Source: Rhea pennata (Eukaryota; Chordata; Aves; Rheiformes; Rheidae). From it: DNA of 64,000 nucleotides. Positions 1-12,869 of the stretch are shown here, in pieces. Numbering within the stretch: the stretch's first letter is position 1; the number at the start of each line of letters is the position of its first letter. The DNA lies in the NCBI RefSeq assembly GCF_028389875.1, contig NC_084663.1, forward strand, positions 15,266,666 through 15,330,665, read 5' to 3'. The translations under genes were made by a program, and so were the position numbers. The notes beneath the pieces were generated by a model, which was given only the letters and a program-made list of their open reading frames with translations, ran no database searches and was not told the origin of the DNA.

Positions 1-2838
1 TTTTTAGTTGTTAATTTTGAACAGTCCCATATGCTCCATTCATCTTGATGATAATTCCAAAGGATATTGACAAAATAAATGCCAATGTTATCCTTTAATA
101 ATGATCATTTTATTAAAATACGGCGATGAAAGAACAGAATTTTATCTACACTCCTTTGTGTTTTAGGTTTGGTTCAGGTTGGTGCAATGACTGCTAATGG
201 TGGTGTTTAAGCTTGTAACGATTGATGAGAAGTCTCTCAGTGACTGACAACCAGGTTGACATTGCTGGAATTTGTCAGACATCTGTCACTCTCCATCTCA
301 CTGCATACAATTCTTTGTTGTGGAGCTGTGAGGAAAATAAAAGTGGAATGCGGAGCCTTTCTTTTTTTTTTCAAGGCTAAGCAATAATATCCTTCCTAAA
401 GTATCCTGTCCTACAGCAGTCTGCAGCATCTCAGTATTTCCTCTGTGTTCTTGTTGCCTCCTTTCATCTTGGATACCTGATTGCAACTCTAGAGTTAATC
501 AGAGCATAACTGATTAAGATGTTAGTATTATCTAAATACACTTTATTGAGCTTGAGAATTATAGTCTCATTGCTAAACTGTATCCATCAAAAGTCTTGTT
601 AAATAGTATCCCAAGCATGTGGGATCAAGGAAAAATTCTCTTGAAAAATTCTGTGTTATGCAGACTGTATAAATAACTGAATATAATATGTATGAAAATA
701 ACACAAAATGAATATTTATCTGGTATCTAGGACAAGGTTAAATCTAGTGCAAAATTCTGTTTACAGGCGATGGCAGATTTTGCTGGTGAATAGCTACACT
801 AGTTCATGAAATTTACAATTTGATACATAGAATTTTTGTCTGTAAATATATTGCTAACATAATGTTAAAATCCTGCTTGATGGTCTGAGGTTCCTGGTCA
901 ATCCATGGCACAGCATCTATGTTCTGAACTTCAGCCTACCAAGAGGTCTTTATGAGTGCAGGATCTAGATCAGTATGATTTGCGCTTAGTAGTGTGAACA
1001 TTCAAATGTTTAGCAGGTTTTGTGGTAATAAGTTTGCAGCAAGTTAGTTTTTCCTCATACCTTCCTAAGAACAGTATTCCAGTCTTATCCTCAGAAGTAA
1101 ATGTATGTATTTCTATTTGAGCTTGTATTACTAGCTTTTCAGATGTGCTGCAAGACTACTTCTTTTTTGGAAGAGGTGAATTTACAGTTATGGTTGTGGT
1201 TCTGCATCACAACACCTGAATGTATATCTCTTGACATACATTGCATTATCACTACTGATGTCTGTTCTTATTCTTGAAAACAGTTACTCAAAAGTAGGAG
1301 AGACTCAGTCACTTTATTGTTCAGAGCAATGGGAAGCTGGGATAACATGAAAATGGTATCCTACAGGCAAATACTGTTGGATACCCTGAAGTTTCCTGTG
1401 CAGCAGAGATGCTTGACTGGTTCTGCGTAGTCACTGTGGATCCAGCACAGTTTATCGGCTCTGGCTTAGGCCTGAGGCTGCCTTCACAACCAACAGCTAC
1501 TCAGGTATACCTGCTCTCTGTTTTGTTTTTGTCGATGCTGAAGATTCTTCACGAACTAGGGAACTGGAGGGCAAGTGAGTGTGGTGCAAGGATATTTGAG
1601 TGTATCTGCCGAGAACCAATTTGGATCAACAAGGGCCTGCCTGAGCTGGCTTGTGTGGCTTTCCTATGGCTCCATGAAGATAAGGGTGTCTGTTGCACTT
1701 CTGAATCAAATTGGATTTGGACTGTGGTCAGCCAGCTGAAGGGAGCTGGCTTGGATCAGTTATGCTCCAGATCACTTAAGTGTCTAAACTGCTTCCAGAT
1801 CTGAACTGTCACTGAAAACTATTAAACCTTGTTTGTGTAGTGCTGCACCTGAGCCCATATGCTTTGTGTTAATAACCTCTGAGCTACACAGAGTGCGTCC
1901 GTAGCATAATTAACGTACAACTCAAATAATCCTCCACAAATAGTTAAGAGTTGGATGTGGAGTGTGGGATGCAGTGAATGAAGGTAAGTAACATAAATAT
2001 TAAACTGAGTTACTTTTGCTTTTCTCATGGATCAGGGATCCCAAGGCTGTTTAAACATCCAAAATCTGGCTAGGTTTCTTTTTCTTTTAAATCAGATAAG
2101 CACAAAGTATTTTCCTCCAAAACAGAATTTCCTCTACCACATTACAGTGACCTGAGTTTCAGCTTGGGTAAATAAAGTAGAGCTCATGGTAAATAAAGCA
2201 TCTGGCTTTTTCAGGAAGAAGAGTGAAATAATTCCAGTAAAATGTATTTTACGATTCAGGAGTACTTCTCAGTAGTTTGTCCAGCCATGTTTGGCATTAT
2301 GCAAAGATTTTACTGTCACTTACCTAGAATCACCTTCATGATTCAGTCACTTTTTGCTACTATTGAGCAAAACAGTAAATAACGAGCTCTCTCGAGTTGA
2401 GACCATATCTAGTTTTGTTTGTTTATCACCTGTCTTGGTGAGGACTGATCCAAACCAGAGCCTTGCTCTAATACAATAACAGCAGCAAACACAGTGTCTG
2501 TAGGGCATGATTAAGCTTTGTGTAGGTGGAGGGATAAGAGACCTCCAACTAAATTAACTGTTGTGTGTGTATTTGAAAGGACCTTTTTAAGGAGCCTCTC
2601 AAATACGAGATGTGCATTTGTGTGACTAGGTAAAAATACATGGTTGACAGCAACCAATACCACCATTGTCATAACAAAACATGCAAACTTCAGCTGCACT
2701 GCCACAGTTATGCTGGGGACCAAATGACAGCTGTCAGATTTGGAAAAAGAGAATATGACTTCCCAGTGATCCAGGACTCTGCATTCAGTCTAGCAAACTG
2801 AAGGTTATTTTTATCTTCATTTTCACTCAGTCTACTCT
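1..2838. other. Unique AT-rich DNA, no gene recognised
   Basis: I see no known repeat or gene here. An open frame of 131 codons on the plus strand (1409-1804) has no family signature and no convincing splice context, so I treat it as chance. A perfect 7-bp stem with a 6-base loop lies at 1731-1750. Confidence 0.6.
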
Positions 2839-2885
2839 GGGAAGAAGAAGAAGAAGGAGGGGGAAAAAAAAAGGGGGGGGGGGAA
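2839..2885 (+). repeat. Homopurine tract (GAA / G-rich)
   Basis: About 47 bases contain only A and G: GAA-like triplets, then a run of A, then a run of about ten G. The strand-asymmetric composition is seen directly. Such tracts can adopt triplex or G-rich structures and are prone to length variation and assembly error. Confidence 0.9.
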
Positions 2886-3013
2886 CTAAAACCCTCTAGT
2901 AACTCTGATTTCCCCAGAATTTCTGTTTTCACTGTCCTGGCAACATGTTTCTGTAATATTTATGCTATTTTCCAGGAGAATGCCTTGAAGCAAAACAAGA
3001 TATATCAACACAC

Positions 3014-3036
3014 TTTTTTTTTTTTTTTTTTTTTTT
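3014..3036 (+). repeat. Poly-T run (about 23)
   Basis: An uninterrupted T run is followed by AATAAAAAG. Read on the minus strand it would be an A tail, but I do not recognise a retrocopy next to it. A simple homopolymer is the safest call. Confidence 0.9.
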
Positions 3037-6000
3037 AATAAAAAGTAGATGGCCCCGACACTTAGCATTTTGCTTCAACCCATCAGTTACAGGAGTTGCA
3101 GTTGCAGTTTCAGAGCTTATGACATCAGCCAGTCTCCTCACATGAACCTTACCCTTGAACTGTCATTTCTGTGCATTGATGTGCTCAGACACTTTCTACT
3201 TGGGATGGATCCTCTACGTTCAGAGCTTCTCCAGTGAGGACTGAGCACCCTGAACTACTTCTGACTTTAGTCAGCTCGGTGTCCTGTAGACTGTTCTTAA
3301 AAGAGGAAAAAATGAATAATTTATTTCTGCTTTCTGAAAGAATGGTACTGAGGGCAAACAGTACAGAACAGACAGCTTTCTGGCAAAAAATACCAGAGAG
3401 CTACAAAATGTATTACACTACAAGTTCAGAAGAATGTGTCATTTTTCCGACTGTACTCTTCCTAAAAGGGACCTAGGAGGTTTATCAGGCAAAGATCTTG
3501 GTCATACTGTAATTGAAGAGTGTGAGTATTTAGGTAATTGAGGGATCAGGAGAGAGCCTCAAATGCTGTCTGCTTCCATACCAGTTCATTGCAGCCTTAT
3601 AGTCTGGGATAAGTTAAGGCATTTAGCAATCAGCAAGGGAATCTGTAACTGTGGCAGGAACTATGATGCTGCATAAGGATGCCGGGCCGTTCTGCTAAGT
3701 CATCCTAGCTCTAGGTGAGAAAACTCTGCATACAGATGCGGAATCATTTCTGCTCACTGAGTGCTGGTGCATTTGAACTGCTGCTAGCCTGTGCCATGAG
3801 TTGTGGTTTTCCTATACAGAGATGGAAAATAGAATCCTCTAGGAGAACACCTTCAAATTCAGGCATATTCTAGTGAAAATTTATCTTCAGGCTTCTATTT
3901 TCTTGTTCCTTAAGGTAAAAATGAAGGTAGGAGAGGTGAATTTAGGATATTAGTCTAAGTCCATAACCAGCAAAAACTTCCTCATGTACTTAAATTTAGG
4001 ACGTAAGTCCTAAATTGATTTGAGCAAGATGAAAGTTAGGAGCTGTCATGACGAACTGCAGAAGTGGTGAAGTAGTATGTGTGCGTATGTGTGCGTGCAC
4101 ACACTGTTTTGGCAGAGCAGGAGACCTTTTTGATGTCAAATGGAAATGATCTCTGAAAAAATTTTAAGCGGACTTAGTATTTATGTTGTACATATAGCAG
4201 TATGTGTCACAGGACTTCTAGTGATTGCTCTGTGTAAAACAAGCATTTGTTGGAACAGTATGCACATCTATAGTACTACCCCACAATCCTTGTACTACAC
4301 ATTAGGTAGAGTCTCTCTTCTTCTCTGAGGCCTCTTTTGGGGCGCAGTCCATCTTTAAATGCTCTCCAGAATAGACCAACTTGAGTAGGCTGGCACCCAA
4401 CCTAGGCTAGCCTATAGCCAGATGGTCAGGAAGCTCTCCAGGAGGGGCACACGCCAGGAGCAGCCAGCCCTTCCTCTTCCTGGGCAAGTGCTCTTACTGC
4501 TGTGCCGCAGTCTGTGTGTGGGCAGTTTTCTGCTTTCACTCTCCGCAAGGAAAAGGACTGCAGCTGTTTTTTGTGCAGAACTTAATCCTATTAGTGTGCG
4601 TGAAGCATGGCCTAGAAATGCTCGCTGGATGTAAGCAGTAGGGTGTCATGTGTAGATGCTGGCTGCTTGAGGAGAGGGAGGCACCGAAGTAGTCAGAGTA
4701 GGGCAGCTGTGGATGTGCACAGAAGCAAACTGATACGTATCAAGAAAGTCTTTGGGCCAGACAGATAAAGGTATCTACTATGTTAGATAGACCTGCATGG
4801 AGTTTTATATGAATAGTGTGTTTCAATTTAGGCCTCCTTTTTTTTTTTTTTTTTTTCCTCTCTTTTAAATAGCACTTTACTTGCCTTTTTCCTATTTTTA
4901 ATTTAGTACTTTTTCCTTTTCATGTTTAATTATACTGGCGATCAGAGCCTACTATGTCAGGAGAAGGAGATAGGAACTTTATGCATCAGTCTGATTAGTG
5001 CATACAGGAAATTAAAAAAGAAAGAAAAAGAAAAACACACATTACCTCAGATTATGAGGAACTACAAGAAATGCTGAGAAGAGGAAGAGAGGGAAAAGCT
5101 GCCTGAGACTAGTAAGAAGAGAGATGGCAGCCATGCTATGGAACAGCTTGTGTTGCATCAGGAATCAGTGTGGGATCCCAGTTTGAGCTATGTCATTTGG
5201 ATTACAGTTACCCAACAGATACCTGCAGTCTGGTTTTTGCTTTCACTTTGGCAACATTTGGAGAGTTTGTCAATCTGATAAGTTTCATTGAACTGAAATA
5301 CAACATGGTTCCCTGCATACAATATGTTCTCGCCAACCCCTCATCCTGATTTGCCAAGCTCCCTGAGTTCAGGTCCTGCCTACTGTCTCATTTCTTCCTC
5401 AGTGCTCTCAAGAAATGAACAAACAATTAAAACAGATCCCTGAAATCCCTAATTATTTATGGATTGTCCTTTTGTGGGATCATTAACAAGTTGTTTGTTA
5501 TATTTGTCTCTGCAGGTTTGATGCTGAGGTTTTAAAGGCAGTAGATACAGAACTGGGACCTTAGATTGCAGACTTTTAGATATAAGATCTATGTGACAAA
5601 CTAGCATTAAAGTTATTGCTTGGGATGAAACAATAATCAGCTCTCTGGCAATATTACTTTTTAAACCTGCAAATGGGATAATCTTTATCATAAAATTAAA
5701 AAGCAAGCTGTTTAGCTGATTGGGTAGCAAGTAATAATCATGATTCCAAAAATGTTTTGAATAATGAGTTTCCAACAAACTAGTGAGGTGAATAGTTAGT
5801 TGGTTTATGACAATTCTTCATGTCAAATGAAATTTAACACTTTCCATAGTCCCTGTAAATTCTACTGTTTTGAGTAGGTACCTTCCTTATGATTTTCATT
5901 TTTTTCATCATTGTCTCTTTCCATCTGAAGAAACTGTGTTCCTCCTCCTGGCAGTAGCTTCATTTCCTTGCTGGGGAGGCAGAAGGTATGTGATGTATTT

Positions 6001-6817
6001 TTTTTCTCTGTAGATTCTTCCTCCTATGGTTTGAATAGTTATGATTTCTCTCTCTTATAACTGGCCATGGTAGTGGAAACAAATCTATATTCCTGTTAAG
6101 AGGATTTAATTCTGTCACCTTATATTTATGATTGTGTATGTATTACATGCTCACTTAACTTGTACTGCCACAAAGATCATCAATTTGATAATAACTTGAC
6201 TGATTACAAGTTTTAAGGTACAAGACTTTTTAAGATTTAGATAGCAGTGAACTGATAAATGTTGTACAGAATTTGTTAATCTCAAAGGTCTCTTTTACAG
6301 AGAAATGGGAAGTGCAACACTGGATGGAAATTGGAGGGGATAGTATAGCAAAAGTCTAACACAAACACTGCTGGGGTAATCTATGAATCATAGCTATGGG
6401 AGGGTTCTCAGGAATTCCACCAGGTAGGAAATCAGTAGGGAAGTTGTACCTTAATTTATGTTTTGATTTACAAAATGGCAAGCTAGTGTTTTGGCTGATT
6501 ATCCAGTTTAACATCTATTCTAGCATGTCAGCTTCCCGAGAGATGTACCTGGGATTATTCTGTATGGTGCACAAGGCAGGGTCAGGGCAAGGAGAAAAGA
6601 GGGGACTGCAGTTAAGTTCCAGTCTCACAGAGATGTTATAAGAGCTCCAGATACAGTCAGGATGTAGTATGGTTGCAGACTCAGGTTTGGGAATTAGACA
6701 TGTAGTGTCTAAAAATGTTATGTTATTTTCAGGTGGTGAGGGAGGAGCTGTATTAGAAAGGGAAAAATGGTGAGCTGAAATTTTGGGAAATCCTGACTCC
6801 GTTTCTTTTCCTCCCTG
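3037..6817. other. Unique AT-rich DNA, one poly-T run
   Basis: No gene or known repeat is recognised. A run of about 19 T lies at 4838-4856. The 109-codon minus frame at 5449-5778 has no recognisable domain and lies in AT-rich DNA. Confidence 0.6.
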
Positions 6818-6829
6818 CCCCCCCCCCCC
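6818..6829 (+). repeat. Poly-C run (12)
   Basis: Twelve C residues are followed by five T and a G-rich stretch. It lies about 50 bp before the 3' end of a CR1 copy but is not part of it. Confidence 0.9.
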
Positions 6830-6880
6830 TTTTTGGGGTAGGGGGTGGGAATCTCAAGCAAGCTATTTAAACACTGTGAG

Positions 6881-7830
6881 AATTCATAGAGCCTTTCATG
6901 TTAGAAGGGACCTTGGGAGGTCTCAATTCTGACCTGCTGCTCAGAGCAGTTCAATATGGAATTCAGATCCATTTGCTCAGGACCAGGTTGTCATGTCAGG
7001 TCTTGAAAGCCTCTGAGGACAGAGGTTTCCCAATCTCGCTGGACAATATTTTTTTCAGTGCTTAATTACTCTCTTTAATGATTTTTTTTCCCTTATATCC
7101 AGTTGAAACCTCTCTTGTTTCAATATATAACCTCTACCTCTTGTTCTCTACTGTGTACCACTGGGAAGAGTCTGGCTACATCTTCTCAGTAACCTCCTTG
7201 TAGGTATGTGAAGGCTGCTATTAAGTTCCCCCTAAACCTTCTCTTCTCCACACTAGACAGGGCTCAGCCTCACCTCATAGGTAGGGCATGTGCCATCTGG
7301 TTCCATGGGATGAGTCAAGATTTCTTGATAGCTGCCTTGATCCCCTTTCAAGGAAAAGGCAGTTCTCCTTGGATCCCGTCTCTGGGCATGATGGTCTGGG
7401 AGATCTTGCTGGTGAAAACTGAGTTAAAGGAGGCACTGAGTATCTCAGCCTTATCTGTATCTACCGTCACTAAGTTGCTATCCCATTCAGTGGCAGGCCT
7501 ACAGGTCTTTATTATGGTGTTTTTTATTCCTTTAATGCTAGTATAGCAGTAGAAGCTCTTGTTTTCCTTGACATCCTTTGCAAGGTTCTCCTCTAGAATT
7601 TAGCTTTACCTTTTTGGCATCATCCCTCCATGCCTAGTCAATGTTTTTATGCCTATTCAATGTTTTTGTATTCCCTTTGAGAGCCTTTGTCCATCCATCC
7701 CAGAACTCTGCTCATATGAGAGATCCCGTAATGTGTCAGTAATTCCAATGCTGCTATAGTTCTGGATCCAGATGTGGAGCTCTAGCTACTTCTGTTTCTT
7801 TCTTGAGCTGCATACACTTGAAGAAACCTT
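6881..7830 (-). mobile_element. CR1 LINE fragment with internal deletions
   Basis: The plus strand begins with the reverse complement of a CR1 3' end: a 'catagag' tail remnant, then 'agaagggaccttgggaggtc'. It runs through the ORF2 C-terminal region to about 7290. It then jumps to sequence resembling the region between endonuclease and reverse transcriptase (7410-7620). At about 7715-7820 it resembles the start of the endonuclease region ('gtgtcagtaattccaatg'). The central reverse transcriptase is missing, so this is a mosaic left by at least two internal deletions, not a simple 5' truncation. A 19-bp unit is duplicated at 7631-7668. The 3' end is clear to me; the distal segments are inferred by eye. 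No coding capacity remains. Confidence 0.75.
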
Positions 7831-10800
7831 TTTTCACCTGTGTTCTCTTTCCCAAGGGCTCTCTTGCTCCCATCACCTTTCCCCATGTACTTACCACCCT
7901 GAACTCCCTTGCTTAATTGCAAGCTGTTATCACCACCCTGATGTATCTTGTTTAATGTCCTCTTTGCCCAGCTGGCAAGCCTGCTGCTGGTAACATTAGA
8001 ATGATTGTACTTTTATGTCTTGCAGATGTCATAATGATAAATACATGAGAGAAATGTGAGCAAAGCTAGTGGAAAGCTGAAATTTGCTTTGTGGGAAAAC
8101 TTGTCTGTGATGGAAATTCTTTATGTTGAAAGGTAGAAGAGTCAATATTTCCTGTAGAAGAAATTCTTAATAATTGTTTTAACATAAATACAAACTTATT
8201 GTCAAAAATGGTCTTTAAAAATACTAAAATTGAGGCAGGGAGCTCAGCTTCAAGACACCAGATTCAGCTGTGGTGCACGGCTTGGATGCTGTACTTGAGC
8301 CCCAGCAGTATGATAGAAACTGGAAGACTAAAACCCCTGGGAACAGTGGATGAACCTGGAAGCTTTAGAAACCATGATTAGCCCAGGGTTTCTGGGCTCC
8401 TCACTCTGTCAGAGCACTAAATAAAACTGGATCATCCATAACTAATGGGTTTCTGGTAAGGTCAAACATGCGCTAGTCTAATAAATGAGTTGGCAACAAG
8501 CAAGATTAAGGTTTTATCTGAACTTCTCAATTAATCAGAAACTCTCTAAACCTGTATGTGTTCGTGAAATGCATTAGTCCCAGCTATTCAGTGTTTCTTG
8601 ATCTGTTAATCAGAAAATTTCCCAGCTGATACGGTACTGATGGACTGTAAACATACAGTGGTGCATAATCCTAAATTTGGTTGGCAGCTAGAAGGATTCT
8701 GTGTGTTCTGTGCTATTAGCTAACTCAGTTGAACACATGCTGTAATTCTCTTGCTCAGGATTACTGTGAAGACTCTTTGAAATCTGGAAGATGGTGGTCT
8801 CTGTCATCATAAGCAGAAAATGTACAATACCCTGAATGTTACATGACACTGTAGCCACCTTCCTTCACTGTTGATATGGGGATCACCTCTCTCTCTTTAC
8901 TGAAAATACAGAAAATAACCTCTTCATGAAACTAACTGACTCTTCTTGATGAACCAAGTGAGTTGATTAGAAGACCCATCAAAGTAGGGAATATGGCATT
9001 CCACACTGGTATCCCCTTGAGGGACAGTACAATATAGGCACCTTTGACCAATTGCTGTAGTCACTAGTTTCTCTCCTTGTTATACTTCAGACGAAAGTAG
9101 TTCAGAATGGTTCTAGTTCAGAAGGTGAGCACAACATAGTGGGACAAGTCTGCATAAGAAACACCTACTGAAATCTTTCTCCATATAGATATTTCTGTAT
9201 ACTTTTAGAGATTCTAAAGCTGGTAAATTCATCATAGGGAGTTTAGAATTTCCAAGACTGTTGCTATTACTGTGAACTATTAATGAATAAAAAAGTCATA
9301 TTTTATCTTTTGTAAACATTCTTGTCCTCAATTGTGTTATCTAGAAATTGTGAATTCCTGAATAGATTTTATACCTTTGATTATAATTTACTAGGGAAAA
9401 GCAGGACTTCAGTACTCATATATATATTTTTTTTTTTTGAGTAACTGCTAGGTGTTGCTACAGCAGCAGTGGGATTGAAGTGCTTTAATCTTATACAGCT
9501 CAAGTCTGTGCTGCTCTACCTGATACTTAGTAGCAATTACAGCCAAGTACAGATACTCCGTTTTTTACAGGGACTGCTAAAGCATAATTTCTTACTCCTT
9601 TCATGTATACTGATCACATACAACTGAGTTGTATTAATAGGAAAGGTTAAGAAGAGTACAATTAAAATGCTTAGGCCTTGTTTGAGTCTCATTTAGACTG
9701 ATATAAAATAGGTGTAAACATATTGACATCAGTAGTGTTATGCTGTTGTATAGAACTGGTGTAATGATTACAGAATTAGGCAAATCTAAGTTTACATTTT
9801 CCCTTTTTATGGCTTAAATAAAATGATTATCAGACATGAGCTCTGACTCAGCAAAGACAAAGGACTTATCATTAACACAACATTTCAGTATGTTTTTTTC
9901 TGATCAACACATTAATCAACAGATCTGATCAACAGATTAATTAATCATGACAATTCACAAGACCTGTACTTATTTCTGTTTACATATTTGATGAAAACAG
10001 TTTTTTCAAATAATGGATAAAGCTGCTATATGTCACATGAGTGTGGCAGGATATCATATCAATGTGAAACTCATTAATTCTGATTAAGTCTGCAAGGACT
10101 GGGATTATCAGCGTTAAAAGCAGGAGCATGAACAGTAACAGATTGTTATCTTCTATGGGCTAGCCAGGGGACAAGATAAGTGGACTGCATCTTCACTTTG
10201 TGAATATTTATGCCATTATCAGAAGGTCTTGCAGTGTAGAACAAAATAAGAAGTGTCCACATCCTGAATTGTTGGAAGGTTTTGCTAATGCCATCAATGC
10301 AGTTAAATTTTGAAAATGTACCTCTCTGTAATGAAAGTTGATCATATCTGTATTCTTTGGTAAATACCTTTTTTATGCATTATGCAGATTTATCTAATAG
10401 TTTATTTCTTCAAGAACTGAAGTATAAGATTTTTCTCTCTCTTTCTGCATCAGATCAGACACCCAAGGAGCCTTTAGATTAGAATTCATGTCTGTGTTTT
10501 TTGTGATTTATTATCTTACAGAATCTTACAGATATTTTAAAAGAAAGAATATCAATCCAGTATTTTGAATAAATATCCATTCTCTTCAGCCTAACTGGAA
10601 TAAGAGATCTGGGTCATTTTGCACGTGTTATCCTACGCTACTTTCACTGCAAAGTCACTGCAACTCAAGGAGGAGTCCAAATATGAGAGATTTTGATCAA
10701 TAAGAAGATGGTAATCACAAAGTATGAAGAATGTATTTGTACTTCTGTTTCAGTCTTTTGAAGATCTTCTTTTAACATCTGTGGAATGTAACCTATAAAA

Positions 10801-11124
10801 TAAATCAAGTATGTAACTTACTGTTTTCATTTAATAAATTGAGAAATTAAAGTGTACAGATTTAAAACTATTTTAAAATGCTTGTTGGATTTAGCAGGGA
10901 AAATATTTAATTCTAGGCCCTGGATTCAGATCCTTTTACAGCATTTAATTCTGTTTAGCCCTGATTTTCTATTCCATGTAGTCACCTGGAAGAGAAATAC
11001 TGTGTGGTGCCTTTTCATGGTGCATACCTTATTTCTTCATGATTCCACTTTGTATATGCTGCTCTATGGCCTGTCATGTAGTTCACAGAAGCCTTTCACT
11101 CAACAGCTTGCTACAGGACCCATC
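7831..11124. other. Unique AT-rich DNA
   Basis: No gene or interspersed repeat is recognised. Minor features are a T run at about 9427-9438 and an imperfect 25-bp tandem duplication containing 'tgatcaaca' at 9901-9950. Confidence 0.6.
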
Positions 11125-11307
11125 AGCATGGATGCACTGGAAGAGGTTGCCCAGAGAGGTTGTGGAGTCTTCGTCTCTGGAGATATTCAAGACTCGCCTG
11201 GATGCAGCCCTGTCTAACATGCTCCAGGTGATCCTGCTTGAGCAGGGAGGTTGGACTAGATGATCTTCAGAGGTCCCTTCCAACCTTACTGATTCTATGA
11301 TTCTGTA
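11125..11307 (+). mobile_element. CR1 LINE 3' end, plus orientation
   Basis: This short 5'-truncated copy carries the last ORF2 codons and the 3' terminus. The plus strand reads through 'gaagaggttgcccagagagg', then 'ggttggactagatgatctt', and ends with the CR1-type tail repeat 'attctatgattctgt'. CR1 copies end in short ATTCTATG-like repeats instead of poly-A. The ORF2 C-terminal motif (…EQGGWTR) is readable in one frame. It is the only plus-oriented CR1 in the window, and its tail faces the tail of the next copy about 140 bp away. Confidence 0.92.
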
Positions 11308-11442
11308 CTGCATTTTGCTATTCTTCCCTTCTTTTTTGTTGTTCTTTTTGCTATTCTTCCTTTTGGTTATTCCTTTTCTTTATCCAGTTTAAATTTAGGG
11401 CATTTTTTTGCTGTTCATTTCTTCCTTCTCCTCAAGCAAGGA
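11308..11442. other. T-rich spacer between two CR1 tails
   Basis: About 135 bases of pyrimidine-rich sequence contain two diverged copies of 'ttgctattcttcc'. It would form the loop if the flanking inverted CR1 ends paired. Confidence 0.7.
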
Positions 11443-12155
11443 GATTGGAAGGGACCTTTGGAGATCATCTAGTCCAAACCTTGTGCTCAACAGGGTCACC
11501 TAGAGGACGTTGCACAGGATTGTGTTCAGGCAGGTTTTGAATATCTCCAGAGAAAGACACTCCACAACCTCTCTGGGCAACCTGTGCCAGTGCTCTTGTC
11601 GCTCTCACAGTAAAGTTTTCCCTTATATTCAGGTGGAACTTCCTGTGTTTCCGTTTGTGCCCATTGCCTCTTGTCCTGTTGCTAGGTGCCACTGAAAAGA
11701 GTCTGGCCCCATCCTGTTGACACCCTCCCTTAAGGTATTTGTAGACATTGATAAGATCCCCTCTCAGTCTTCTCTCCTCCAGGCTAAAGAGGCCCAGCTC
11801 TCTCAGCCTTTCCTCATAGGGTAGATGCTCCAGTCCTCTGATCATCTCTGTAGCCCTACATTGGACTCTCTACAGTAGTGCCATGTCTCTCTTGTACTGG
11901 GGAGCCCAGAACTGGACACAGTACTCGAGATGAGGCCTCCCCAGGGCTGAGTAGAGGGGCAGGATCACCTCCCTCAACCTGCTGGCAACACTCTTAATGC
12001 ATCCCAGGAGACCATTGGCCTTCCTGGCTGCAAGAGCATATTTCTGGCTCATAGTTAACTTATCCACCAGCACTCCCAGGTTCTTCTCTGCAGAGCTGTT
12101 TTCCAGCAAGTCAGCCCCTAGCCTCTACTGGTGAATGGGGTTATTTGTCCCAGCC
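11443..12155 (-). mobile_element. CR1 LINE 3' fragment, best preserved copy
   Basis: This is the reverse complement of a CR1 3' end of about 700 bp, starting at 'gattggaagggacctttgga'. It covers the 3' UTR and the C-terminal part of ORF2 downstream of the catalytic domain. It is the least decayed copy here: long stretches of the ORF2 C-terminus read in a single frame. The copy is 5'-truncated at about 12155, just before the reverse transcriptase core, as expected from incomplete target-primed reverse transcription. Confidence 0.95.
11465..12109 (-). pseudogene. CR1 ORF2 C-terminal relic
   Basis: The minus strand encodes the region after the reverse transcriptase catalytic core of CR1 ORF2. 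Residues visible in order are [39 protein letters not shown], then [20 protein letters not shown] and [16 protein letters not shown]. The two halves are in the same frame and are separated by one stop codon at 11870-11872, between RDMALL and RVQCRATEM. Near the end the frame shifts: expected [11 protein letters not shown] is replaced by [11 protein letters not shown]. The protein would normally copy CR1 RNA at the target site, but this fragment lacks the endonuclease and polymerase. One stop and one frameshift over about 210 codons make it younger than its neighbours. Confidence 0.9.
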
Positions 12156-12869
12156 ATTCTCACTGCTGCAGACCAGCTACAGACAGTAGACTTTACTGAG
12201 GTTGTTAAACAGCAGTTTCCTGTGTCTGGCACCTGCTGGAGAAGACTTCTGCACAAAAACCATCTGCATCACATCAGCTACTCTGGCTAAGAGCATGCTG
12301 CAACAGTTGTATTGGTTGTGCATGTTGTAATTGCTGATATGGGAGGAATCCATATCATCCACTCATTTCCTGCTCCTGGGTTGGTGATGTGGTGTTACTG
12401 TCAAATTGCTATTGGAGCTACAGGTCTCATCCCTTCCCTGCATTATTTGGAGCAACTTCCAACTACAGGTGGCAGGAATTACATTTATTCACCTTAGATA
12501 GGAATAACTCACTGTAGCACTTGTGATGCTCCTCTTTCCTTTTCCAAAACTTCCTGGGCTACAGGGTCCCCTTCTACATCTTCTACGAGACTTTGAGAAT
12601 GTCCACCTGTTGTCTAGCCACACTACCATTCCCAGGAGTCCAAGCAGTTGCTCAAAGATCAGCAGAATCATTCCAGTGTTATGGTAGGAGGAGGAGGAAA
12701 GTCTGGAAGAAATAGGCACTTTTTCACACAACAAAGCAACATAGTAACCTCTTACTTCTTCATGTAGATCAACCCCAGGATTCAGAGACAATTATAGGTT
12801 AGCATGAGACCATTGTTGGAGATTCTTCCGCTAAAAACCATTAGAAATTCCTTTTTGTGTTCCTACTCA
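12156..12869. repeat. Unidentified segment between two CR1 copies, possible repeat
   Basis: This stretch does not match CR1 as I know it. On the minus strand it contains 'cagtaacaccacatcacc' (12383-12400). A related string, 'cagtaacaccatgcc', occurs on the plus strand at 43726-43740, with loosely similar flanks. This suggests an old, unnamed dispersed element, but the similarity was judged by eye and is weak. No intact coding frame is present. Confidence 0.3.

Noticed and set aside
1409..1804. 131-codon ORF
   Set aside because: No family signature, no clear splice or promoter context; within chance length for 64 kb.
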